64,000 nt of DNA from NCBI RefSeq assembly GCF_026341275.1, contig NZ_JAIFZO010000001.1, positions 620,761-684,760 of the forward strand, read 5' to 3'. Source of the stretch: Streptomyces ortus. GTDB lineage: Bacteria > Actinomycetota > Actinomycetes > Streptomycetales > Streptomycetaceae. The notes below the pieces were generated by a model, which saw only the letters and a list, made by a program, of their open reading frames with translations, was not told the DNA's origin and did not search any database. The position numbers and the translations under genes were made by a program. Position 1 is the stretch's first letter, and each line of letters opens with the position of its first letter. Shown here one piece after another: positions 16,049-23,393 of this stretch.

Positions 16049-16801
16049 TCAGGCAGGGAACGTCATCAGGGCGACGGGATCAGAGGTCGGCTCGGCCGAG
16101 CCGCCGGCCGGTTCGACGGTGATTCCCATACCGGAGGCCTTGTCCACGGCCCCCTCCAGCAGGACCGCCTCGGCCGTGCGGTGGGAGTCCATCAGCCCGG
16201 CGGACCGCATGGTGCCCCCGTCGTTGAACCACAGCTGGTAGACCTTGCCGCTCGGCGGGGCCGCCATGCCCGAGGCGATGAAGACCGCCTCGTCACGGCT
16301 CTTGGAGACCACGACCGTGCCGCGGGCCCCGTCCGCCAGTTCGGCGCTGCTCGTCCTCGCGTCGGAGGCGGCCAGCACCGACGCGATCGCGTCCGTACGC
16401 CGCTCCGACTGCCGTGCCTGCTCGTTCGCGTCCTGCGCCCGGTCGTACTGCCACACGGTCGTGCCGCCGAACGCGGCCACCCCGGCCAGACAGGCCGCGA
16501 GCGCCCACCGGGACAGCCGGCGCGCCCGGGTGCCGTCGCCGGTGGACCGGGCCAGGGGTGCGACGCGCGGGCCGTCCTGGCGGACCGTCGTGATCCGCCG
16601 CATGACCCGGCTCTTGAGCGCGGCCGGCGGGGAGGCGGAGACCGCCAGACCGAGCCGGGCCGCGGTCTCGCGCAGTTCGAGCGCCTCCTGCGCGCAGGCC
16701 TCGCAGTCCGCGGCGTGCCGTTCGAAGGCGCCCCGCTCCTCGTCGGAGAGCGCGTGCAGCGCGTACGCGCCCGTCATCGTGTGCAGGTCGGCCGTGCTCA
16801 C
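16049..16801 (-). CDS. RskA-type membrane anti-sigma factor
   Basis: A 250-residue protein with a cytoplasmic anti-sigma domain, one membrane helix and an extracytoplasmic RskA domain. The N-terminus has the zinc-associated anti-sigma signature ERHAADCEACAQEALEL (His-x3-Cys-x2-Cys). The helix is WALAACLAGVAAFGGTTVW (about residues 98-116). The outer domain shows GTVVVSKSRDEAVFIASGM and PPSGKVYQLWFNDGGTMRSA, the RskA core. It should hold the adjacent sigma factor inactive until regulated proteolysis. GTG start overlaps the sigma stop (GTGA), so the two are translationally coupled. Confidence 0.9.
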   Translation of the reverse strand: MSTADLHTMTGAYALHALSDEERGAFERHAADCEACAQEALELRETAARLGLAVSASPPAALKSRVMRRITTVRQDGPRVAPLARSTGDGTRARRLSRWALAACLAGVAAFGGTTVWQYDRAQDANEQARQSERRTDAIASVLAASDARTSSAELADGARGTVVVSKSRDEAVFIASGMAAPPSGKVYQLWFNDGGTMRSAGLMDSHRTAEAVLLEGAVDKASGMGITVEPAGGSAEPTSDPVALMTFPA

Positions 16802-17382
16802 GCGGTCACCCCCAGGCAGTCACGCAGGCGGATGAGACCGTCGCGCAGCCGGGTCTTGACCGTGCCGAGCGGCAGGGCCAGCGACTCGGCCACCTCGCGG
16901 TACGTCATGCCGCGGTAGTACGCGAGCGTCACCGACTGACGCTGCAGTTCCGTGAGTGTGCGCAGACAGCGTCGAACCTGTTCGCGTTCCAGCCGGGCTT
17001 CCACCTGTTCCGTCACCTCGTCGTACTCGGGGGCGTGGTCGAGCAGGGCCGCCCTGTGCTCACGTGCGGCGGAGGCCTCGACCGAGCGGACCCGGTCGAC
17101 GGCACGCTGGTGGGCGAGTGTGAGCACCCAATTGATCACCGAACCGCGTTCGCTCCGGTAGCGGGCGGCGGACCGCCACACCTCGACCAGTACTTCCTGG
17201 GCCACCTCCTCCGACTGGGCCTGATCGCGCAGCACGCCGCGCACGACGCCGATGACGGGGCCCGCCACGACGTCGTAGAGCCCGGCGAAGGCCTGCTGGT
17301 CACCGAGGGCGACACTGCCCATCAGGTCCTGCAGATCCGGTTCGGCCGAGGGGTTCTTGCCGATGTGCACGGCTTCTTTCAC
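16798..17382 (-). CDS. ECF sigma factor, SigK-like
   Basis: A 194-residue group 4 sigma factor. Region 2: LYDVVAGPVIGVVRGVLRDQ, AQSEEVAQEVLVEVWRSAAR, GSVINWVLTLAHQRAVDRVR. Region 4: TLTELQRQSVTLAYYRGMTY, then the HTH REVAESLALPLGTVKTRLRD. It pairs with the co-transcribed RskA-type anti-sigma. The GTG at 17382 is chosen since CCGGAGGA lies about eight bases upstream; the open frame continues upstream without conservation. A CCAATCC-N16-CGGATT element upstream (17420-17448) matches one before the lipid operon and suggests autoregulation. By gene content and promoter motif it is the counterpart of mycobacterial SigK. Confidence 0.9.
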   Translation of the reverse strand: MKEAVHIGKNPSAEPDLQDLMGSVALGDQQAFAGLYDVVAGPVIGVVRGVLRDQAQSEEVAQEVLVEVWRSAARYRSERGSVINWVLTLAHQRAVDRVRSVEASAAREHRAALLDHAPEYDEVTEQVEARLEREQVRRCLRTLTELQRQSVTLAYYRGMTYREVAESLALPLGTVKTRLRDGLIRLRDCLGVTA

Positions 17383-17419
17383 GACGGGGTCCTCCGGGAG
17401 GCGAGCTTCGTACGGCTGG

Positions 17420-17448
17420 AATCCGTTGCCGGGGCGGCGGCGGATTGG
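17420..17448 (-). promoter_or_regulatory. Putative autoregulatory SigK-like promoter
   Basis: Read on the minus strand: CCAATCC (17448-17442), a 16-base spacer, then CGGATT (17425-17420). Same boxes and spacing as at 10411-10438. The leader to the GTG at 17382 would be about 30 bases. Confidence 0.5.
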
Positions 17449-17584
17449 TCGGAAGCGGATCTCTTCTGTCCGTCTGCCCGCCGGGAGGTGTCGGCAGAAG
17501 CCCGAGTCCGGGGCGCCGCCCATGGTTCAGGACGGCGCCCCGGACCGCTGGACCGTACCGACGGGCCGAACGCCGGCGCGGCCT

Positions 17585-17618
17585 CTCCTCCCGGGACAGC
17601 CGACTGCCCCGGGAGGAG
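17585..17618. terminator. Strong hairpin between the two sigma genes
   Basis: CTCCTCCCGGG (17585-17595) pairs perfectly with CCCGGGAGGAG (17608-17618) over 11 bases, with CAG/CTG able to extend into the loop. It lies about 250 bases downstream of the ECF gene's stop and about 135 bases upstream of the SigK-like promoter, insulating one from the other. Confidence 0.7.
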
Positions 17619-17804
17619 GGTCCGTGAGGAGTGGCGTCACGGCTGCCCGTGCCGCCCCTCGTCATCCGGTCTTCCGGAACCACGGGGCAGACGGATGCAC
17701 CGCCCTGAGAACGGTACGTTCCGAAGCGAAAGAGGTCGGCCTCGAAACGAAGCCGACGGGGAGCGAAGCGCAGTTGGTCCGGTTTGTGCGGTCGGGAAAA
17801 AGAT

Positions 17805-17821
17805 GCATCGTTTCTGCGTCG
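17805..17821 (+). promoter_or_regulatory. Second copy of the GCRTCGWTTCTGCGTCG motif
   Basis: GCATCGTTTCTGCGTCG matches 15 of 17 bases of the motif before the B12/MerR regulator (18567-18583), in the same orientation and with the same 11-base repeat period. It lies 44 bases past the ECF gene's stop. It is also part of a weak dyad (GCATCG with CGATGC at 17825-17830). It may be an operator for the same regulator. Confidence 0.4.
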
Positions 17822-17864
17822 AACCGATGCGCGGCGAGGGTGCACCCGTTCGACGGCCGGCATG

Positions 17865-18470
17865 TCAGCCGATCTCCTCCTGGCGCAGCCCGTGCTTCAA
17901 CTGGTGCAGCCCGCGGCGGGCATGGCTCTTGACCGTCCCCAGCGGCAGGCCGGTGCGCCGGGCGATCTGGGTCTGGGTGAGGTCCTCGTAGAAGGCGAGG
18001 CGCAGGACCCGCTGCTGAGGGGTGGGCAGCTTGGCCATCTCGCGGCCCACCACCACTCGGTCCAGGACGGCCTCGGGCCGCTCCGCCACGGGATCGGCGA
18101 GCGCCAGGACGGCCCCCGCCGAGGCGACGAGCTCGGCGCGGCGCGTCCGGGCCGCGAGGGCGTCGGCGATCTTGCGCTTGGTGATGCCGACGATCCAGCC
18201 CGCGATCGCGCCGCGCTCGGGCCGGTAGCCGTGCCGGCCCCGCCACATCCCCAGAAAGACCTGCTGGGTGACGTCCTCGGCCTCCCTGTCGTCACCCAGC
18301 GCACGCCGGGCGAGCGTGTGCACCAGGGGCGACCACCTGTCGTGGGCGGCGGCGAGACAGGCCTCGTCGCCGCGCACCAGGCCCCGGCCCACCTCTTCGT
18401 CGGTCAGCGGTTCCTCGAACAGCACCCGCCGGGGCACGGCGGGCCGCGCGGGCATCGGGTGTCCGGTCAT
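17865..18470 (-). CDS. ECF sigma factor, probable light-response (LitS-like) type
   Basis: A 201-residue group 4 sigma factor, divergent from a B12-binding MerR regulator. Region 2: AAHDRWSPLVHTLARRALGD, DREAEDVTQQVFLGMWRGRH, GAIAGWIVGITKRKIADALA. Region 4: LPTPQQRVLRLAFYEDLTQT, with HTH IARRTGLPLGTVKSHARRGL. No anti-sigma gene is adjacent. In S. coelicolor the light-induced sigma LitS is controlled by the B12 protein LitR, so the arrangement points to the same circuit, though sequence alone does not prove orthology. The ATG at 18470 follows CAAGGAG by nine bases. Confidence 0.86.
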   Translation of the reverse strand: MTGHPMPARPAVPRRVLFEEPLTDEEVGRGLVRGDEACLAAAHDRWSPLVHTLARRALGDDREAEDVTQQVFLGMWRGRHGYRPERGAIAGWIVGITKRKIADALAARTRRAELVASAGAVLALADPVAERPEAVLDRVVVGREMAKLPTPQQRVLRLAFYEDLTQTQIARRTGLPLGTVKSHARRGLHQLKHGLRQEEIG

Positions 18471-18566
18471 GGCTTACGGCTCCTTGCCTCGGACGTCGGC
18501 GTCCCGGCCGCGCGCAGCGGCCGTGCACGGCACATCGTGGGAGCGATGGGGCGAAGCCTTCAAACC

Positions 18567-18589
18567 GCGTCGATTCTGCGTCGTATAGT
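18567..18589 (+). promoter_or_regulatory. 11-base direct repeats and TATAGT box of the B12/MerR gene
   Basis: GCGTCG at 18567-18572 and again at 18578-18583 (11-base period), immediately followed by TATAGT (18584-18589). The ATG of the regulator begins six bases further on, giving a leaderless transcript. CarH/LitR-type proteins bind successive 11-base repeats as oligomers, so this fits an autorepressing operator that overlaps the promoter and lies in the divergent ECF promoter region as well. Confidence 0.6.
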
Positions 18590-18595
18590 CGCTGC

Positions 18596-19675
18596 ATGGA
18601 CGAACCGACCGAGGAACCGGGTTTCCCGGAGCCCGATACGAACGAGAGCGCGGCGGTCGGCACGGGGATGACGACCGGGGGCCTCGCCCGGCGTCTGGGG
18701 GTGTCACCGACCACGCTGCGCACCTGGGACCGCCGGTACGGACTGGGCCCCGCGGTCCGCGCCGACGGACGGCACCGCCGCTGGACACCGCGGGACGTGG
18801 CGGTCCTCGAGGCGATGTGCCGGCTCACCGCGGCCGGTGTGCCGCCCGCCGAGGCGGCACGCGCCGCCCGGGAGACGGCCGCCGCGACGGTGGCCCCGGG
18901 AAACCGGGTGGCCCCGGCGGCGGAAACCCCGTCGCCCCCGACCCCGTCCGCCGCCGGCGACCGCCCGTCCGAGAACGGCCGGCGCTCGCGGCCGGCGGCC
19001 TCGTTGCCCCTCGGCGATGTGCGCCAGGAGTGCCGCGGACTGGCCAGGGCGGCCGTGCGTCTCGACGCCCCGGCCGTGGACGCGCAGCTGACCTCGGCCG
19101 TCCAGCGGTACGGGCTCGCCGTCGCCTGGGAAGAGGTGATGGTGCCGACGCTGCACGCCGTCGGCCGCAAGTGGGCGTCGTCGGGCGACCGCTACGTCGA
19201 GGTGGAACACATGCTGTCCTGGCACATCTCCACCGTGCTCCGCCGTGTCACACCGGTCTCGCGCACGGCCGGGCCCGACGGCGTACCGGGGCCCGTGGTG
19301 CTGGCCTGCGTACCCGGCGAACAGCACACCCTGCCCCTGGAGGCGCTCAACGCCGGGCTCACGGAACACGGCCTGTCCACCAGGATGTTCGGCGCGGCGG
19401 TACCGGCGGAAGCACTCACCGCGGCGGTACGCCGCCTCGGACCCGCGGCCGTCGTCCTGTGGGCCCAGGCCCGTTCCACGGCGAGCCTTCCCCTGGCCCG
19501 GCACGTCGCCGCCACGCAGTGGGGTGTGCGAGGGGCGCGCGGAAATCCGCTGGTCGTGCTCGGCGGGCCCGGCTGGGCGGGCCGCTCCGCCCAGGGCATG
19601 CTGCGCCCGCAGGGCCTGGGCGAAGCTCTGGCCGTCCTCACGGCCCGCTGCGAGAGCGGCACCCCGGTGGGCTGA
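18596..19675 (+). CDS. MerR-family regulator with B12-binding domain (LitR/CarH-like photoreceptor)
   Basis: A 359-residue regulator. Residues about 25-90 form a MerR winged helix (GGLARRLGVSPTTLRTWDRR, RRWTPRDVAVLEAMCRLTAA). After a Pro/Ala linker, a helical bundle (about 140-215) has Trp193 in GRKWASSGDRYVEVEHMLSW with Glu204-His205; in CarH a Trp and Glu-His pair caps adenosylcobalamin, spaced nine residues, here ten. The Rossmann part has PGEQHTLPLEALNAG, whose His244 would be the lower cobalt ligand. Such proteins repress in the dark and release DNA when light breaks the Co-C bond. Targets are probably its own gene, the divergent ECF sigma and the photolyase. The ATG is leaderless. Confidence 0.87.
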   Translation: MDEPTEEPGFPEPDTNESAAVGTGMTTGGLARRLGVSPTTLRTWDRRYGLGPAVRADGRHRRWTPRDVAVLEAMCRLTAAGVPPAEAARAARETAAATVAPGNRVAPAAETPSPPTPSAAGDRPSENGRRSRPAASLPLGDVRQECRGLARAAVRLDAPAVDAQLTSAVQRYGLAVAWEEVMVPTLHAVGRKWASSGDRYVEVEHMLSWHISTVLRRVTPVSRTAGPDGVPGPVVLACVPGEQHTLPLEALNAGLTEHGLSTRMFGAAVPAEALTAAVRRLGPAAVVLWAQARSTASLPLARHVAATQWGVRGARGNPLVVLGGPGWAGRSAQGMLRPQGLGEALAVLTARCESGTPVG

Positions 19676-19683
19676 CGGCCGTC

Positions 19684-21057
19684 TCACTCCTTCCCGCGCG
19701 CGTGCTTGAAGCGTGCCAGCGCTTCGGAGAGGTCGACGATGGGCTCGGGATAGTCGTAGGCGGCGCGCTCGGGCCCCTTGAGTTTCCACGGTTCGTGCAC
19801 GGCGGCCCCGCCGAGCCCTTCGAGTTCGGGCACCCAGCGCCGTACGTACGCGCCCTCGGGGTCGTACCGCTTGCCCTGGACGACGGGGTTGAGGACCCGG
19901 TTGGGGCGGCTGTCGGTGCCCGTGCCCGCCACCCACTGCCAGTTGAGCTGGTTGTTGGCGATGTCACCGTCGACGAGAAGGCTGATAAAGTGCTCGGCGC
20001 CCACCCGCCAGTCGACGTACAGCGTCTTGGCGAGGAAGCTCGCGGTCAGCAGGCGTCCGCGGTTGTGCATCCACCCCTCGTGCCGCAGTTGCCGCATGGC
20101 CGCGTCGACGACGGGATAGCCGGTCCGCCCCTCCTTCCAGTCCTCGATCTCCCGCGCGGCCGAGTCCGACGAGCGCCACAGGTCGTCGCGGGTGCGCAGG
20201 TCCTTCCTGGAGGAGGCGGGCCGCGCGGCCAGTACCTGGTGGTGGAAGTCGCGCCAGGCCACCTGCCGGACGAAGGCGTCGGCGCCGGGACCGCCCGCCT
20301 TCCGTGCCCGGTGGACGACCTCCACGGCGGACAGCGTGCCGAAGTGGAGGTGCGGGGACAGGTGCGAGGTGGCGTCCCCGGCGAGATCGTCGTGGCCGTC
20401 CTCGTACGTGTGGATCCCGCCCCGCAGCCAGGCCGTGAGCCGCTTCCTGCCCTCCCGTTCGCCGCCCGTGGCGAGCCCCGCGGACAGTCCGGACAGTTCC
20501 GCGCGCGTCGGCAGCCGATCCGAGCCGATGTCCGGCGGCACACGCACGGCGCGGGGCGCGCCGAGCACCTGACGCTGGTGGTGCCCCGCCCAGCGCCGGA
20601 AGTACGGGGTGAAGACGGCGAAGTGGTCCGAGGAGGCCGGTGTGACCTCGCCCGGCGCGAGGGCGGTGACCACCTCGTCGTGGACGTGCAGCCGGCGCCC
20701 GTCGCCCTCCAGGGCGTCTCGCAGCCGTTCCTCGCGCCGCTGGGCGTGGGCGGAGACCCCGGCGGCCATGTGCACCTCGTCGGCGTCCGTCTCGGTGACC
20801 ACCTTGCACACCTCGTCGACGAGGTCTCCGGCGCGGTACACGAGCCGCCCGCCGCGCTCGCGCAGTCCCGCGTCCAGGTCCCGGAGACAGTCGGCGAGGA
20901 ACGCCAGCCGGTTGGGAGCGGCGAAACCCGCCCTGTCGACGGCACGGTCGCGCACGAAGAGAGGCACCACCGTGCGCGAGCCGTCGAGCGCCGCGCGCAG
21001 CGGCGGGTGATCGTGCAGCCGCAGGTCGGAGGTGAACAGGACGACCGAGACGTTCAT
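19684..21057 (-). CDS. phr: Deoxyribodipyrimidine photolyase
   Basis: A 457-residue light-dependent DNA repair enzyme that splits cyclobutane pyrimidine dimers using FADH-. N-terminal antenna domain: VSVVLFTSDLRLHDHPPLRA, VVPLFVRDRAVDRAG, with room for a deazaflavin or folate cofactor. The C-terminal FAD domain has RDFHHQVLAARPASS, the class I signature KEGRTGYPVVDAAMRQLRHE followed by GWMHNRGRLL, and NNQLNWQWVAGTGTDSRPNR. Length is standard. It is convergent with the B12 regulator gene (8 bases between stops), consistent with a light-regulated photoprotection group. The ATG at 21057 has CCGGAG eight bases upstream. Confidence 0.95.
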   Translation of the reverse strand: MNVSVVLFTSDLRLHDHPPLRAALDGSRTVVPLFVRDRAVDRAGFAAPNRLAFLADCLRDLDAGLRERGGRLVYRAGDLVDEVCKVVTETDADEVHMAAGVSAHAQRREERLRDALEGDGRRLHVHDEVVTALAPGEVTPASSDHFAVFTPYFRRWAGHHQRQVLGAPRAVRVPPDIGSDRLPTRAELSGLSAGLATGGEREGRKRLTAWLRGGIHTYEDGHDDLAGDATSHLSPHLHFGTLSAVEVVHRARKAGGPGADAFVRQVAWRDFHHQVLAARPASSRKDLRTRDDLWRSSDSAAREIEDWKEGRTGYPVVDAAMRQLRHEGWMHNRGRLLTASFLAKTLYVDWRVGAEHFISLLVDGDIANNQLNWQWVAGTGTDSRPNRVLNPVVQGKRYDPEGAYVRRWVPELEGLGGAAVHEPWKLKGPERAAYDYPEPIVDLSEALARFKHARGKE

Positions 21058-21090
21058 GACGGGACTCCGGAGCTCCGGGACGGGAAGAAC

Positions 21091-21137
21091 GGGGGGAGGG
21101 AGGGGGAAAAGGGGAGAGGGGGGAGAGGGGAGGGGGG
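21091..21137 (+). repeat. 47-base homopurine, G-run-rich tract
   Basis: An unbroken purine run with seven G-runs of three to six bases, 34 bases upstream of the photolyase start. The plus strand is the template for photolyase. It could form G-quadruplexes or a triplex and slow polymerase. It is the most skewed stretch in the window. Confidence 0.85.
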
Positions 21138-21256
21138 CGAGCCGGGCACGGACGCCCGCGGCCATCGAGTACTTCCCCGCCGGGACGCCCGACGGATGCG
21201 GCGGCGGGCGGCCGGTCGCGGGCGGGCCCGCGCCGGTCGGCGTCGGTCGGCCCGTG

Positions 21257-22789
21257 TCAGCCGGCGGGCGTGTGCGACGACGCGGCCACCGGGTGACCCG
21301 TCCGCTCGGCGGTCCGCGCGATGTTGCGCGCCATGCCGCCGAACACGACGGCGTGGAACGGCGACACGCTCCACCAGTAGGCGTGGCCGAGCAGCCCGTG
21401 CGGATGGAAGAGGGCGCGCTGGCGGTAGCGGACGCGTCCGTCGTCGTCCGTCTGCGCGCACATCTCCAGCCAGGCCAGACCCGGCAGCCGCATCTCGGCG
21501 CGCAGGCGCAGCAGCCGGCCCGGTTCGATCTCCTCGACGCGCCAGAAGTCGAGCGAGTCACCGACCCGCAGCCGTGCCGCGTCGCGGCGGCCCCGGCGCA
21601 GGCCCACACCGCCCACCATCCGGTCGAGCAGGCCGCGCGCCGCCCAGGCGAGGGGGAAGGAGTACCAGCCGTTGTCGCCCCCGATGCCCTCGATCACCCG
21701 CCACAGGGCTTCGGGCGAGGCGTCGACGACGCGTTCGCGACGGTCCGTGTAGAGGCTGCCGCCCGCCCAGTCGGGGTCCGTGGGCAGGGGGTCGCTGGGG
21801 GCGCCGGGCAGCGAGGCGGACGACCAGCGGGTGGTGACCCGGGCGTCCTGGATGCGTTGCAGGGCCAGGCGCACCGACTCGTCGAAGGGGATCGGCCGGC
21901 CCGGCGGGTCGGGCACGTACCGCGCGATGTCGTGCTCGTGGCAGACCACCTCGTGGCGCAGCGACTCGGTCAGCGGGCGGGCGATGGACCGCGGCACGGG
22001 AGTCACCAGACCGACCCAGTGACTGGAGAGCCTCGGCGTCAGGACGGGCACCGGCACGATGAGCCGCCGGGGAAGGCCGGCGACGGCCGCGTACCGCACC
22101 ATCATCTGCCGGTACGTCAGGATCTCCGGGCCGCCGATGTCGAAGGCCCTGCTGACGTCGTCCGGCATCCGCGCGCTGCCCACGAGCGTGCGCAGGACGT
22201 CCCGTACCGCGATCGGCTGGATGCGGGTGTGGACCCAGTTGGGCGTGACCATCACCGGCAGCCGCTCGGTGAGGTAGCGCAGCATCTCGAAGGAGGCCGA
22301 GCCCGAACCGATGATGACGGCCGCCCGCAGCACGGTCGTCGGGACACCCGAGTCCAGGAGGATGCGGCCCACCTCGGACCGGGAGCGCAGATGCGGTGAG
22401 AGTTCCCGGTCCGGCACCCCGGCGGGGGTGAGTCCGCCCAGATAGACGATCCGGCGTACGCCCGCCGCGCGGGCCTGCTCGCCGAAGATCCGTGCCGCCC
22501 TGCGGTCGGTGTCCTCGAAGCCCTTGCCCGTGCCCAGCGCGTGCACCAGGTAGTAGGCGACATCGATGTCCCGCATCGCGGCGGCGACCGACTCGGCGTC
22601 CGTGACGTCACCGCGTACCACCTCGACGTCTGCGGCCCACGGATGGTCCCGGAGCGCGCCGGGGGAGCGGGCCACACAACGCACCCGGTGCCCCTCGGCG
22701 AGGAGTTCCGGGACCAGGCGGCCCCCGATGTACCCCGTCGCGCCCGTCACCAGGCAGCGCAGCCCGGCTCCGGCGTCGTCACCGCTCAT
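21257..22789 (-). CDS. SDR-family NAD(P)-binding protein with C-terminal DUF2867 domain
   Basis: A 510-residue two-domain protein. Residues about 10-300: an extended/atypical SDR with LRCLVTGATGYIGGRLVPEL (nucleotide-binding GxxGxxG), VRGDVTDAESVAAAMRDIDV and AYYLVHALGTGKGFEDTD; the usual YxxxK pair is not clear, so it may be NmrA-like and non-dehydrogenase. Residues about 340-495: DUF2867 (SRPBCC-like), with VIEGIGGDNGWYSFPLAWAA and LLGHAYWWSVSPFHAVVFGG. Proteins of this architecture recur beside photolyase and LitR genes; their reaction is unknown. It lies upstream of phr on the same strand with a 199-base gap, so it may have its own promoter. ATG at 22789. Confidence 0.85.
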   Translation of the reverse strand: MSGDDAGAGLRCLVTGATGYIGGRLVPELLAEGHRVRCVARSPGALRDHPWAADVEVVRGDVTDAESVAAAMRDIDVAYYLVHALGTGKGFEDTDRRAARIFGEQARAAGVRRIVYLGGLTPAGVPDRELSPHLRSRSEVGRILLDSGVPTTVLRAAVIIGSGSASFEMLRYLTERLPVMVTPNWVHTRIQPIAVRDVLRTLVGSARMPDDVSRAFDIGGPEILTYRQMMVRYAAVAGLPRRLIVPVPVLTPRLSSHWVGLVTPVPRSIARPLTESLRHEVVCHEHDIARYVPDPPGRPIPFDESVRLALQRIQDARVTTRWSSASLPGAPSDPLPTDPDWAGGSLYTDRRERVVDASPEALWRVIEGIGGDNGWYSFPLAWAARGLLDRMVGGVGLRRGRRDAARLRVGDSLDFWRVEEIEPGRLLRLRAEMRLPGLAWLEMCAQTDDDGRVRYRQRALFHPHGLLGHAYWWSVSPFHAVVFGGMARNIARTAERTGHPVAASSHTPAG

Positions 22790-22978
22790 GGTGTTCCGGC
22801 CCTTCTCTTCGGTTCTGTTCGGCTCTGTGCAGCTGTGTTCGGTGTCCTCCTCATCACCCCTTCCCCCTGTCGGCCCTCGGCGGATGCGCCACGTGGGCCA
22901 CTTGGGGTACATGGGCGCGGCGATCGCGGGCAGACGGACTTCCGCAGAGACGTCGGTTCACAGGGAAGGTCGGTCGTC

Positions 22979-23146
22979 ATGGGTGCGAAGGTGCTGGAGC
23001 AGTTTCCCGCAGGGGCCCCGCGTGGATCGTGGCCCGCGGAGGAGTACGCGGCGCGTCGTCGTGCCGAGGGCGAGCCCGCGGCCGTGGTGATGGACCTGGA
23101 GTCGGACGCGTTCCTCGTGGTGGTCCCGGCTCACGACGGGGACTGA
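22979..23146 (+). CDS. Small hypothetical protein (55 residues)
   Basis: A short soluble protein, rich in Ala/Glu, ending in a regular strand pattern (PAAVVMDLESDAFLVVVPAHDG). I do not recognise a family. It is included because GGGAAGG sits 11 bases before the ATG, codon usage is typical, and it lies in an otherwise empty divergent region between SDR-DUF2867 and the nucleotidyltransferase. The N-terminus GAKVLEQFPAGAPRGSWPAE contains a Trp-Pro that may be a binding motif. Confidence 0.6.
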   Translation: MGAKVLEQFPAGAPRGSWPAEEYAARRRAEGEPAAVVMDLESDAFLVVVPAHDGD

Positions 23147-23393
23147 GAGCCTGTGCTCTGAGAAACCCGGCGCCGGACTTCGGGCGGTCGGGCGGCCCGG
23201 GGCACCGTTGCCGGGGTGCCGCCGCCCGGGCCCGCCCCCTCGGCGCAGGTCCCGTTCGCGAGCTGAGCCGCTGAGCGTTCCCCGTGACACCCATAAATCG
23301 CTGTACGCGGCCGTCCCCCGGGTGATGACGTTGTGCGAGTCGTCGCCCGGCCCGCACCAGGCAGCGGGGCGGCAGGGGAGAAGGGGGATCGCT

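Larger units (their letters stand above)
17383..17864. other. Gene-free region between the two sigma-factor genes
   Basis: No gene I can defend. It holds the SigK-like promoter (17420-17448), a strong 11-base hairpin (17585-17618) and a 17-base copy of the repeat found before the B12 regulator (17805-17821). A minus-strand ATG at 17807 opens a 48-codon frame that ends before the hairpin, but its composition is not protein-like. The stretch 17700-17830 is less G/C-rich than its surroundings. A short non-coding transcript ending at the hairpin is possible. Confidence 0.45.

Noticed and set aside
17662..17807. A 48-codon minus-strand frame with an ATG after the second motif copy
   Set aside because: No ribosome site, no minus-10 box six bases before the ATG, and a Ser/Arg-rich sequence of no recognisable pattern; kept only as part of the possible non-coding transcript.
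18817..21837. A 1006-codon plus-strand open frame across the B12 regulator and photolyase
   Set aside because: Low-complexity Arg/Gly/Ala translation, antisense to the photolyase and out of frame with the regulator, both of which have full family motifs.
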